Part shown: positions 11,001-20,297 of the stretch, in pieces
How the letters are laid out: each line of letters opens with the position of its first letter
How positions within the stretch are numbered: position 1 is the stretch's first letter
Assembly (NCBI GenBank): GCA_036897095.1
Contig: JAYMSP010003232.1
Coordinates: 1-20,564 of the forward strand
DNA length: 20,564 nt
Direction: 5' to 3'
DNA from: Plantago elongata
Taxonomy: Eukaryota; Streptophyta; Magnoliopsida; Lamiales; Plantaginaceae
Program-made: the position numbers and the translations under genes
The notes under the pieces: generated by a model
Databases searched by the model: none
The model's input: only the letters and a program-made list of their open reading frames with translations
What the model was told of the DNA's origin: nothing

Positions 11001-11748
11001 ACAACTTCTAAGATCCCAACAGTGAAACAACATCCTGCTACAATAATCCTATCCAACTGATAAGAAATATTACTCCATAACATCCTGCTAATCAACATTT
11101 CATTATTTGAACAGCCTAACTACTCTCTATAAAGTTTCCTTTTGTTTTCAAGGTTGAGTCTTATTAAAATTTCTTTGGGTTTTATGTTAATTTTTTGAAT
11201 GATTACATCAATATGCTGATTTTTGTTTGTGTTTTATATGAGAGCCTGTCTATTTTTTATGAATTCTAATAAAATCTATACACTAAATCAGGACAATGAT
11301 AAAAATGTCTGATGTGGATTTTGACTCTTTAGGGGTCGTCAATGGGAACTTCAAGTAATTGATATGTGTCTTTGTTTTCATGAATTATCTGACGTGCCTT
11401 AGTATGTGGTTTCTCTAAATGTTTATACATCCTCTTTGCCTTTCATATAATTCTGTTGCATGGCCTTCTTTTTAGCAGGAAGCTTACGATAGCCGGATAT
11501 TTGGCCCAGTTACCATGAGTGACATAATTGGCAGGGTCATATATTGCCTTAGGTCTGCCGTGGATCATGGACCTGTAAATAATAGGTCAGTATTTTTCTG
11601 CCTTATTACGAGTCTAATCAAAATATGTAGTAATGTTTTACTAAAATGTTGAATCCACTCCCACAGCCGTTTTAGCACGGGAGAGGATTCACCTGTCTTG
11701 GAAGTGGAACTCGATGTTGATGAAATGGCAAAACATCATAAAGCATAG
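8045..11748 (+). CDS. Peptidase S24/S26 (mitochondrial inner membrane protease-like) family protein, probable pseudoenzyme
   Basis: Five exons (8045-8116, 9454-9626, 10234-10417, 11479-11585, 11667-11748) give 205 residues, matching my recollection of the Arabidopsis S24/S26 proteins AT2G31140 and AT1G06200 in length and layout. The S26 fold is recognised by the GVEMAPTIG box (residues 57-65), the VGDVVVLKDP box (86-95), the VRRLAAIQG box (103-111), the CWVLADN stretch and DSRIFGPV. In active type I signal peptidases and Imp1/Imp2, the first box carries the nucleophile Ser and the third the general base Lys. Here these are Glu59 and Arg104, so catalysis is not expected. The weak first donor is GTCATT. 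The C-terminus (DVDEMAKHHKA) is family-like. A possible AATAAA signal is at 11844-11849. Function is unknown; assembly or scaffold roles are only inference. Confidence 0.88.
8360..8509. repeat. Diverged tandem duplication, about 81-bp period
   Basis: Two related copies, about 8360-8429 and 8441-8509. Both read roughly gtgatgagtgt, then a ccta(g/c)agggg block, then ggtaagcat, then a ttataaag-type stretch ending in a gggt(t/c)cat block. Several mismatches show it is old. Origin unknown. Confidence 0.5.
8760..9060 (+). mobile_element. LINE (non-LTR retrotransposon) relic, zf-RVT end of the polymerase protein
   Basis: One frame (from 8760) reads IPLQAAFLLGSG followed by KFSTTNMRQR, which resembles the 'P.KvaFF.W.a....l.T.dnLr.R' lead-in of the plant LINE zf-RVT domain. 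In another frame, from about 8915, the sequence reads DGALSNHLFLHCDVA and then VFSPQHLHCSLPRSIHEYTW, which fits the rest of zf-RVT (HLFlHC, then vFs..g..w..PrSi.ell.sW). The switch of frame and internal stops show it is dead. It sits sense-oriented in intron 1 of the S26-like gene. No 3' tail or target-site duplication was found. Confidence 0.55.
9627..10233 (+). other. Intron 2 of the S26-like gene
   Basis: A 607-bp intron with donor CAAC|gtatgt and acceptor gacag|GACTG; the split codon is ACG. It is AT-rich and nothing was recognised inside. Confidence 0.8.
10418..11478 (+). other. Intron 3 of the S26-like gene (between exons 3 and 4)
   Basis: A 1061-bp intron with donor CCAAG|gtttag and acceptor tagcag|GAAGC, in phase 0. 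Much of it is the antisense insertion at 10622-11100; the rest is AT-rich with no other element seen. Confidence 0.8.
10622..11100 (-). mobile_element. Antisense retroposon-like insertion with poly(A) tail and 9-bp target-site duplication
   Basis: The stretch begins with tcaacattt (10622-10630) followed by a T-rich run (tttttttt-g-tttttttt, about 10635-10652). It ends with the same 9-mer at 11092-11100. A poly(T) next to one copy of a short duplication is what a reverse-transcribed insert leaves when it lies in minus orientation. The body contains an 82-codon minus-strand open frame (10971-10723) of no recognised family and a 12-bp direct repeat (aacatcctgcta at 11029-11040 and 11079-11090). 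It lies inside intron 4 of the S26-like gene and does not disturb its exons. It may be a 5'-truncated LINE or a SINE. Confidence 0.5.
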
Positions 11749-12850
11749 ATTTGCAGTGGAAGAGGCTATACTCGATTCGGCATCTCTTCACGATCTTCTA
11801 TTCCGTATGCTCCCTGGAGTTTCTCTCGAATCTTGAAAGTAAAAATAAATGCGGTAATCTTGTTAGTCGCTATCCTGTAGGGATGGTTGTCTGTCTGCTG
11901 GTACAAGAAGTTTGTTCTGTCTGGAATATATATGAAATGGCGTCTGTACTGAATATTTGAGTATGTGATTGTCTGGGAGATGTCATATTGCAAGATGTTT
12001 TCTGGATTGTTCCTAAACAGTTTGACTTTCAATTGTGTAATTCATCAATTTTATGAGAACTGCCTGCCTTTTTGTTAGTTTTTCCACTATACACGTTTAT
12101 TGTTTAAGGTATCAACGTCACAAAGTTATCATAATGAACATTGAGAGCATTTGAAAAGCAAACACACCAACTGCTCGAGTAAGAACAAGTCTAAAGCACT
12201 TATTACACACCTAATGTATGGAGTTGTGTGAGTCAAATGAATATCATATATACAAGCTTTCTTTGCCTGACATTGAAGACAATAAAACTGTAGTGAACAT
12301 TTTGTGGTCTGACATTGTACGTTATCTGTGAATCAACAACTATTTTAGATGTTAAATTGGTGATTGAACACAAAACCTTAATGCAAACTTCTTACAAGTT
12401 CAACGTCAATTAGTTAGTTTGTAACAAAACACAACTTGAAATTATGTAAAATACCTTTTTTATTTGATAAAACTCCGAATATATATGGTTCTTATAAGTT
12501 ATAACCATGGTTATCGTTTGTCTCAAATAATATCGAATCCTGAAGAGTTTCACTCGTATTTTCATTTAAACATTTAAACTACAACACTAGGTATCTTACC
12601 GGACTTACATTGGGCTAAAATTCCCTTTCACACACTGAAGTTGGAGCCCAAGATCGGACCACATCCATCCGACCAAGCCCTGCCCAGCTAGCCTGAAATT
12701 TTTATTTAAACTTAAAATTTTATTTGAAATAAAAAATTAAAAAAATGAAAGAAAGAAGGACACTAAATTAAACCCCGTCCGTACTTATCTTGGTGGCGAT
12801 ACCAAGCATAATAGAAACCAAACCGCCATTGAAGAATTTGTTCTGTTATC
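11749..12850. other. 3' UTR of the S26-like gene and upstream region of the RHON1-like gene
   Basis: About 1.1 kb. The left part (to about 12060) is probably 3' UTR, with an AATAAA at 11844. The middle is AT-rich with no gene. The right part, from about 12600, is more mixed in composition and holds two site II motifs, as expected for a promoter of an organelle-related gene. Confidence 0.5.
12611..12650 (+). promoter_or_regulatory. Pair of site II (TCP-type) motifs upstream of the RHON1-like gene
   Basis: TGGGCT at 12611-12616 and its reverse complement AGCCCA at 12645-12650 lie about 200-240 bp upstream of the ATG. TGGGCY site II elements bound by TCP factors are enriched in pairs upstream of plant genes for organelle and translation proteins. 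Context supports the call, but hexamers occur by chance. Confidence 0.4.
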
Positions 12851-15073
12851 ATGTCTAGCTCACTTCACTTTCTATGTAAACCCATTTCCGGTAAGTACTT
12901 AGTCTCTTAAGATTGGCAATTTTTTCATAATTCGACAATTTTTTGCTGAGTCTAGTGTTTTACTGTGCTCACTTCATAAACCTGCAATTTCTTATATGGT
13001 GCTAAGCTTTGGGTTGGGTTTTTTTCTTTTCTGGGTGCTTAAAGGTCGAGTCTTTATTGGATTTTGTGGGCTAGTGAAATTTGAGAAAATCGTGGGGTGA
13101 TTTTGAGTTTTGCGTACCACCTGTTTGATGAAATGTCAAATGCTTTGAGTTTTTATATGTTAGCTGTGATTGTATGTGATATGTATCATTTTGGTGTTAT
13201 AGAAATCTCAAAAGAATAATAGAACCAGCATTAGGTTATAGGTTTGCCTTTCTTGGTGAATGCTAATCGCTTATAACTGGTGTATTTTAATATGTTGTTA
13301 TATGTGATTGATTGGCTGCCTAGAAGCGGCGGTACATGGAGTGGATCTGGATTAATTATGCAGATGTAGGTAGCTTGATGTCAAATGGTGTCACAGTATA
13401 TTCTTTTAAGTTGCTATTTTACAAGTTACGAGTTGTGTTTTGGCATATTGGTAGACTTGTCTGTTATAATAGCATCATCTTGTGAATGTAAGAGTGACCG
13501 GTTATGATCAGAGCGGTCCGGTAGTGTAAGAGTTAAAGGATTCCTGTTTTGTTTTGAATTTTGACACATAATTGTCCATCTGGAGGTATAGGGGCCCTTG
13601 GAGGCCCAGGCCCTAGTATCATGACTTTGAGCGGTGAGCATGAAAAGCTGAGAAACTGTGGAGTCTAGTAGTAGTAGGAATTCTGTATCTGGTGCTTTGT
13701 TACACAGTCGTACAATGTGAGCAAAATGATTATTGTGTTGGGCTCATTCTTGTGAGAACAGTAACTTTGCTTTTTTAATATGCTGGAATGCATGCCTGTT
13801 ATCACTTAGCCTTTCAACATATACCCGAAGAAGTATAACAAAAGAAACAATCTTCGTTTGGTACCATCTTTGGCATTTCTCTATGTTAATTAAGAAGTAA
13901 GACCTCTCCTCACGAACAGATGGTTTTTAAGCTGAAATAGCTTATGCCTCCAGCATTTTTGTGACTTATTCATATGACATTCTTCCTAATTTAAACGCAG
14001 GCTATGGGCCACATGATGGCGGTTGTCTACCCTGCTCCGGAGTTCCTGGAAGAGCAATATGCCTATCACCATACTCTGCTTCCAATGATTACAAATCTGC
14101 CTCCGATATAAAATTGTTGCCATTGAGATGTGCTTCGAAACATACCTCTTATGTATGTAATGCCACTCCCAACAATTATAGGAGGAGCCCAGATATGTCG
14201 GGCCAAAACAAGCAAGGATTCTCCCGGAATAGGAACAGGCATAATAATGATGACAGAGATGGTTATGATGACTTTGAAGAACCCGACTCTTTCTCATCCA
14301 AAAATGGATCTGGGCAATTTTCTGGAAACCAAAAATATCAAGCAACTTCAGCTCCAGGTCCCAAAGAAAAGGAGATAGTTCAATTATTCCGCAAGGTGCA
14401 GGCACAACTTCGTGAGAGAGCAACCAAAAAGGAAGTCAGGAAAGTTGAGGGTTCACAAGGAAAAGGCAAAGAGAATGAGACTGTTGATTCTCTTTTAAAG
14501 CTTTTAAGGAAACACTCAGTTCAACAAGGGAAGAAAAACAATAACAGTGCTAATGACACAGACTTCATTCTTGATCCGCCGGAACAGGTTGCCCCATCAA
14601 GGAAAAAAACACATCTAAGCATCCCAGTTCCTGATAACAGTATGAAGGCTGATATAACAGAAATCCCGACTCCACATCCTGGCAGGCCAAAATCAAACTT
14701 CCAGAAAAGATCTCCAGTTCCGGAAATGAAGTTCCAGCCTATTTACACCAAGGGATCTTTATATTCTGCCTCACGAGGGAGTTTGGATGTGGAAGAAAAG
14801 GGGAACACGTTGGAGCCTGATGATTCTGATTCTGAATCCGATTCAGATTCCTTGGTGCCTGGAGTGGACGTTTTTGATGAACTGTTGGAAGATGACAACT
14901 CCGACGTTGATGAAGATGAGGATGATGAAGAAGAAACACCATCGGAGGTAATGGACTTGAGTGGAATGAAACTTACTGAACTGAAAGCTCTAGCCAAGTC
15001 CCGTGGCATGAAAGGAGTGTCAAGGTTGAAGAAGAATGTTCTTATTGATTTGCTAAGTGGTAGATCGACTTGA
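12851..15073 (+). CDS. RHON1: RHON1-like Rho-N domain protein, chloroplast (BP-73 family)
   Basis: Two exons (12851-12890 and 14001-15073) join in phase 1 to give 370 residues. RHON1 proteins bind plastid RNA, work with RNase E in transcript processing, and act in termination of rbcL transcription in the chloroplast. The N-terminus (MSSSLHFLCKPIS...) is Ser-rich and poor in acids, as in a transit peptide. The family block GPKEKEIVQLFRKVQAQLRE starts near residue 133, and TVDSLLKLLRKHS near 174. A long acidic, Ser/Asp-rich stretch covers about 285-330. The Rho-N (SAP-like) domain is the last 40 residues, with the pattern LSGMKLTELKALAKSRG. The open frame also extends 40 bp upstream of exon 2 into the intron, but the agGC acceptor and a sensible exon 1 favour the spliced model. 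Length agrees with rice BP-73 (about 375) and Arabidopsis RHON1 (about 400). Confidence 0.9.
12891..14000 (+). other. Intron 1 of the RHON1-like gene
   Basis: An 1110-bp intron with consensus donor CCG|gtaagt and acceptor acgcag|GCTATG, placed after only 13 codons. A long first intron near the start codon is common in plant genes and can raise expression. No other feature recognised. Confidence 0.85.
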
Positions 15074-15853
15074 TTCTGTAGCTCTCTGGTGGTGTGAAGT
15101 CAGTAGATTGAGTGACATAAGTGACTTAGGTTTTGCATGCTGAGATTTTGTCTAATGTATCGTCTTTTACAAGACCTGTTCTTCATTTCCTTCCCTTGGC
15201 ATGTACTGTTTGTTCATTGGATATTTGGATTCAGTCCATTTGTATGTGATTCCTTTCTGTATTGTGAAATTCTCGTGAAGATCATGGTGTGGTTGTGCGC
15301 ACTGATGACTTTCACATTATTTAAGGAGAAAATTCGGTTCTAGAAATAGATCACTGTAGAACAGGTTGTATACTCAACTCACATATTCTCTGAGCAGAAT
15401 TTAGAAGGTTGTAGTGATCACAAAAGTAAAGCAATGGAAGATTATTAGATTATAAGATGTAATAAAAGTTCACAAAGTCACTCATGGAAAGATGCATCTA
15501 GTAGTTTGCTCTTTTCTGGATATTCAGATCATGAGACAAGCTTAAATAGATTGGTACTAGCAAAGATGTAATAAAATTTTGCTAATGAACCTAAATGAAC
15601 CTAAATCCAAGGAGAGTTTTCAATGTTAGATTCTACGATACACAGATCAAATCTTCTATAGTAGTCTATAAACTATGCTTTTTGTTCCAAGCTTATAATT
15701 TTTGACCTGTTTGATTTTTGCAGCCAATATTTTCAACAAAACCATAACAAGTAACTTTAGCCTGACTGTTCTAAACCTCATCACTTCAGAAAAAACTTCA
15801 ACTACAACAAACCTCCCAAAGATAACAGGTTCCAACTCAGATCCTATAAAGTT
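15074..15853. other. 3' UTR and intergenic region downstream of the RHON1-like gene
   Basis: The first few hundred bases are probably the 3' UTR. A short tandem duplication (aatgaacctaaatgaaccta, from about 15583) occurs further on. No coding potential recognised. Confidence 0.5.
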
Positions 15854-16379
15854 TCATCTACTGCCATTATTTGGCAAGACTTCACTAATTTCATTCAAGT
15901 GAGGAGCAACAAATTTCTCGAAGAACTCTCTGTCCGTCTGACGGCAAAGACTACCATGTTCTTACTTTCCAAAGCCCTAAAACACTCAGTCGCGGCTTGT
16001 ATCTCTTCTCAACACTACACGCTAGTGCTATAAGATTACAGATGATAGAATCCATCGTGTACTTCCCGGTAGCAAGCAGAACCTCTTTAGTCCTGTTCAA
16101 ATTCTCAAGCGACAAACTAAACACTACCGGTGCCTTCCTAATTATACCCGAAATATCATCTTCTGCAAAACCCAATTGACGGAAAACCTTCAATTTGCTC
16201 TCCAAATTCTCCAAAGACAAATTAAACAGTTGCGGTGCCTTCCTAATTATCCCCGAAACATCTTCTTCCGAGCAACCCAATTCACGAAACCACTGCAACT
16301 TGCGCTCCAAATTCTCCGAATTCATTGAGTGAACAGCATGAAGAAACCTCCGAGAACTCCTATCAGCCCCATATGCGAA
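15854..16379 (-). pseudogene. mTERF-family pseudogene (5'-truncated, frameshifted)
   Basis: mTERF proteins are organellar nucleic-acid-binding proteins built from repeated three-helix motifs. On the minus strand, an in-frame stretch from 16379 reads FAYGADRSSRRFLHAV, then two near-identical repeats with the pattern LGCSEEDVSGIIRKAPQLF and LGFAEDDISGIIRKAPVVF, then the typical VEKRYKPRLSVL. The frame then hits a stop at 15951-15953. The family C-terminus continues in other frames: RALESKNMV in one, and TDREFFEKFVAPHLNE in a third, ending at a TGA at 15854-15856. At least two frameshifts near 15940-15985 therefore break it. Upstream, an in-frame TAG at 16380-16382 and loss of the N-terminal half show truncation. 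Plant mTERF genes occur in tandem families, so a decayed copy is unsurprising. Confidence 0.8.
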
Positions 16380-16428
16380 CTAGCTATGAATTTCACTATT
16401 TTCATTACCCATATGCGAACTAGCTATG
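16368..16428. repeat. Perfect 21-bp direct repeat at the broken 5' end of the mTERF pseudogene
   Basis: The sequence ccc followed by atatgcgaactagctatg occurs at 16368-16388 and again at 16408-16428, 40 bp apart. The left copy overlaps the point where mTERF similarity stops. It may mark a local duplication or a rearrangement breakpoint. Confidence 0.6.
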
Positions 16429-16570
16429 TTTTGTTTTCTATCTATTTTTACTTTGTTACTAGTTATTGCTACTGTTAGTATCATTTGTATTTAGGAGTTG
16501 GTACCAAAATATTTACTTAGTAGATTCTGTGATCGCATTGCAGTTTGGATATTTGAGAAATGAGTGAAAC

Positions 16571-18361
16571 ATGCACGAAGGCAACAGTGACATTGAGGTA
16601 AGTGATGTTGAGGGTAATGACATTGAGGGCAGTGACGTTGAGTGGAGTGACATTAGTGTTGAGGGCAGTGACGTTGACGTTGAGGACGGTGACATGGGGG
16701 CTGCTGTTGATGCTTCAAGGGAGCTACCTCGGCCATGGACCTGCTCAAAGTGCATTTGAGGTAAACTGTGACCAGGATCAGGAGTCTCTGTATAATAAGA
16801 TGTTATGCTTCAAGAGTTGCCTTTTGCACATGCCCTGAGAGGATTTAAAGCTTTGATGTCAGCTGTAAATCCAAATTTTGCTGTTCCAACTGTAAAGAAA
16901 TTGCAAGAAGACTGCATGAAGATGTACGTGGATGAAAAGAAACTTGTACAGTCGTATCTCGAGAAATCTAAGCCACGGATGTCCTTGAGCATTAATAGTT
17001 GGGTTAATGAGCATGGTACCACTTTTCTGTGTTAGTCGGGTCACTTTATTGATGAAAACTGGGAGATAAATAGGTTGATACTTGGTATAACTCGATGTCC
17101 TATTGAAGAGTTTGAGGAAGCAACTGAATGTGTTGAGGAATTTATCCTGGCTGGTTGGGGAATTAGCCAAATATTTGCTCTGACCATTAATTACAAACCG
17201 TTCGAAAGTGCATTTGTTAATTACTTGGGAGGCAGATTTGTTAGTCGGAATGAAGTTCTGTTGGGGGGAAAGTATCTATATCTGAGATGTCTCACAACTA
17301 TAATTAATCGAATTGCCTGGGATGAGTTGAACAAAGAAGCAGAGTCAGTTGACCATGTTCGTTTGCTCGTGATGTACTTCTGGCATTCTCAGGATAAGCA
17401 GGAGAAGCTCAAGGAGCTCTCCGCGGAGGTAAGTATGAAGCCTCTATTCTTGGATGATCGGTATGAATGGAATTCTGTCATCATCATGCTTGAGAGTGCT
17501 GTGAGATATGAAAGTGTCTTTGACAAATATGCAGTGTCTGAGGTAGAGTTTCCACGCGCTTTCATGCCAGGTGGTGCTTATGGGAATCTTGGGTTGCCGA
17601 ACAAATCTGATTGGTCCGTTGTCAAGGCGCTGTCGAAAGTGTTGAGGGAGCTCTATGAGTTGAGATGTCGAGTATCAGGTCCTAATTATTATTGGTCGAT
17701 TGGTCATGACACTTTGTTAGCGACTATAGCTGGTAGGATAAAGTCTAGAGCTGGACAATATTTGGGTGTTCCAGAGAAAATGAATCCAATGTTGTATGTC
17801 GTTGTGGTCTTTGATCCTAGGTACAAACTGGAATATGTATTAAGATCTATCAAGGGCATTTATGAAGGTAAGACTGGGGAAAACATGTGCGATTTGGCAA
17901 AGAAAGCATTGTTTGATCTGTTTGAGGAGTACAATAAGTTATATGCTGAAAAGGATGAGTCAGAGTTGGATATGTACCTGGGTGAAAATCTTGAAATAGA
18001 TACTGAGGACTTTGATGTTCTGGGATGGTGGAAGTTGAATGGTCCTCGGTTTCCCGTTTTGGCTAAAATGGCCCGTGATTTGTTTGCAATGCCAATATCC
18101 ACTGTTGCTTCTGAGTCGGATTTTGGCAATGGTGGTGTTTTATCATCTGATGATTATAGATATAACTTCTCCTGGTATCCTGCAGAGGATATGATGCAAC
18201 CCCTTGTATGCGCCTCAGATTGGTTTCGTGATGAGCCTAAAAAGCACAAGGAAGAAGATGATGATGATGATGATGGTACTGATTTGATGATGGAACTGAT
18301 GGCACCCCTTCTTTTCCTTTCATCCCGGTCTAGTGATGAACAAGAAGATGAAGAACCTTAA
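16571..18361 (+). pseudogene. hAT transposase (RICESLEEPER-like) relic with long residual ORF
   Basis: hAT transposases move DNA by cut-and-paste using a DDE RNase-H fold. Similarity starts near 16755 (DQDQESLYNKM), shifts frame at about 16803-16805 into LQELPFAHALRGFKAL, and continues to an in-frame TAG at 17033-17035. It resumes in the same frame with SGHFIDENWEINRLIL. The remaining frame runs without a stop to 18361, with the ATG at 17075 giving 428 residues. It contains GGKYLYLRC, a DDRYEWNS stretch equivalent to the TRWNST motif, NPMLYVVVVFDPRYK, and the dimerisation region (LDMYLGENLE, WWKLNGPRFPVLAKMARDLFAMPIST, VASES). An acidic tail (KEEDDDDDDG) follows. Both expected catalytic Asp positions read Asn (LSINSW for LTxDxW; LTIN for TVDN), and the Glu is not evident. 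No clear BED finger is seen. Confidence 0.85.
16580..16694 (+). repeat. Degenerate minisatellite encoding Gly-Ser-Asp-Val-Glu repeats
   Basis: Variants of ggcagtgacgttgag recur about seven times with 15-21-bp spacing. In frame from 16571 they encode an acidic GSDVE-like tract (GNDIE, GSDVE, GSDVD). This lies just upstream of the transposase similarity and may be its low-complexity N-terminus. Confidence 0.55.
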
Positions 18362-19258
18362 CAAGCGTGTGCGAACTGGCAATCATGATTGTTAGAAGGT
18401 GAAGTTTCTGTTTTGAATATCTGATACTTTCTAAAGTTGAATTACTTAAATTTATGTTTCTTTCTAATGTCTTTGATATATTTCTGCATTGCTTAATTTT
18501 TGAGGAGTTGCTCAACGTCTGGTAGATAATATCTCTGACCCTCTCTTAGATTCGTTTGGCAATCATTCTTCGTCATTTTGTCCCAGAAAGAGTATCGCTG
18601 TTTATTCTTGTTGTATTGCCAATAAAAGATATTCTCTCTGTACTTCTACTCATTCCTCTTTATGATGGCTACTTTAGAGGTTTGAAGAAGGTGCATGTCG
18701 TATAGATGATTGTAAAGAGAGTATACCATCTTCTTATTCTCATTGTTTATGGATACATCCAATATTGTCCTTGTTGTGCTTTGGCTACTTACATTTGAAC
18801 TGACGTTGCATATTTACATTTGTGCAGGAATATATTAGTCAGTGGATCACTAATCTCATTTTAGGATAATGCAACTGTTTTTGTGCTCAAGAGCATCGAA
18901 GGTGCAGATTTACACATTTGCTGAAGCTTTTGGAATCTCAGATATGTTTTTGCCCAGATTGTTTCTGTCGGCTTAGCTCTAGTTTTATCTCGTAAACATT
19001 TGGTATTAACCAGTAGGAATATATAACGGTACTCATGAAGGATCACTCTCTTAAGAGTCCTCATGTTTTTGTTCGACTCTGCTCATGTTTTCGTTGATTA
19101 GCTTTTAGCTCATGCTACCACAGGTACATTTACAAGCTGAGATCAGTTACTCTGTGTTTCTATATCAGTTACTGCCAACAAGCCCGTGACATTATTTTTT
19201 TCCGCTGTTTTTATTGGCTTTATTCGAACTTAGAAGTAACAGTATTAGGCTGTATAAG
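18362..19258. other. Non-coding region downstream of the hAT relic
   Basis: About 0.9 kb of T-rich sequence on the plus strand. It may be the 3' UTR and 3' part of the hAT element. A plausible intron acceptor (tttgtgcag) occurs near 18827. No coding similarity recognised. Confidence 0.4.
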
Positions 19259-19317
19259 GTGGGTATTGGGGCGGGATATTCAGGCACCCTGCCCTGGGTA
19301 CTCGTTTGCCTTGAAAT
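19259..19317. mobile_element. Possible hAT subterminal or terminal remnant
   Basis: A GC-rich island in AT-rich surroundings reads gtgggtattggggcggg, then caccctgccctgggtactcg, then tttgcc. Imperfectly inverted GGGTA/GGGGCGGG and CCCTGCCC/GGGTAC blocks followed by a CGTTTGCC-like end resemble the termini of many plant hAT elements. No matching 5' end or 8-bp duplication was found, so its link to the transposase relic is inference. Confidence 0.3.
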
Positions 19318-20297
19318 TCTGTGAAATGGTACCAGACCGGCACTGCTGCAAATCTGGAGTCCGTTAAGTTACACGCAGGTCTCTAAGATGTAAGTCGACA
19401 CCAGTAATTCGTGTTCGATTTATATTTGTTCGAATCCAAGTCCATTTATATATTGATCTCGGATAGAGTAACACGACCTTGGAGAACGGAGCGGAACGGA
19501 ACGGAACGCGCCATGGATGTAAACGTGGTAATGAAATGTGTTAAAATTTTATCTCCGTACCATAAATTTACGTGTATGGTATAATAAATTTAACCCTGGA
19601 ATCCATTACCCTACTTGATGGGTGATAATTTTCTACTAGGAATTGAAATTCCAATAACCGTCCTTTAATCTTAGAGAAATGTTATTCGAATTAGGACCAC
19701 TTTTAATTAATTTGCATTGAAATTACATATAGTACATATAATTGGAGCCAATACACGTTAGTTATATCTCTGGATTAGGAGCCTAACATGTTTTATCCTA
19801 ATCATCCATTGGATTAAGATGTTTTCCGTGGGGTTTGGAGTATATAATTAACTAAAATAATAAATGTACGAATGTGGTCCGCCGTTCATGTGGAACATTG
19901 CAAATACTTTTAATGATTGATGATATCGATGGAGGAGATTGGTGGTATACCTAGCTATGTCGTACGAGTTGGACCACCCTTAATGGTGACGGCACGACGC
20001 GTCGTCGTCGTTTTTGCTGCAGTGGTGACGTGTCGTCGTCGGGTCCTCGTCGTCACGTCATTTTTTTTTTAAATTTCCATATTATAACATTTTTTAAAAG
20101 CTGAAAGTAATGAAATTGCATTTTATTGAAGACGTTTTAAAATTGATTGAAATAGAAACAAACGAGGAATATATTACAACATATTGCGGGAAATGAAAAT
20201 CGTACGAAGATAAAATGAAACAAAGAGACAACACACAACGTCGAAAATAATCAAACACACAACCCCAATTGGAGAAGACTCATCTTCAACGTAGCCT
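19318..20297. other. Non-coding region between the hAT-like remnant and the Harbinger piece
   Basis: Contains a (GGAAC)n-like run at about 19485-19507, a small inverted repeat (ggattagga near 19772 with tcctaatc near 19796), and a CGT-rich block at 19985-20060 listed separately. The part to the right of about 20060 is probably the 3' end of the Harbinger element. No gene recognised. Confidence 0.45.
19985..20060. repeat. CGT/GTC-rich block with inverted ACGT motifs
   Basis: Repeated cgtcgtcg runs are flanked by ggtgacg on the left and contain tgacgtg and cacgtca as a 7-bp inverted pair about 20 bp apart. It ends in a T10 tract. The block is strikingly GC-rich for this window. It may be the subterminal region of the adjacent Harbinger element, since the left border ccacccttaatggtg contains a TTA/TAA trinucleotide, the usual Harbinger target. 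That is inference only. Confidence 0.4.

Noticed and set aside
13961..14000. Upstream ATG in the same frame as RHON1 exon 2
   Set aside because: It precedes a good acceptor (acgcag). The 12851 exon gives the correct phase and a better transit-peptide start, so this would only be used with intron retention.
14743..15009. Ser-rich open frame on the minus strand opposite the RHON1-like gene
   Set aside because: It is the complement of the acidic Ser/Asp codon run of the real gene and has no domain of its own.
16924..17035. Possible 112-bp intron (gtacgt ... gttag) that would remove the TAG in the hAT frame
   Set aside because: Joining the ends would shift the frame and delete conserved residues that are present in the genomic sequence, so a nonsense mutation is the simpler reading.
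19380..19440. tRNA- or SINE-like B box (gttcgaatcc near 19428)
   Set aside because: No A box at the right distance and no cloverleaf can be drawn; a single B-box match is not enough.
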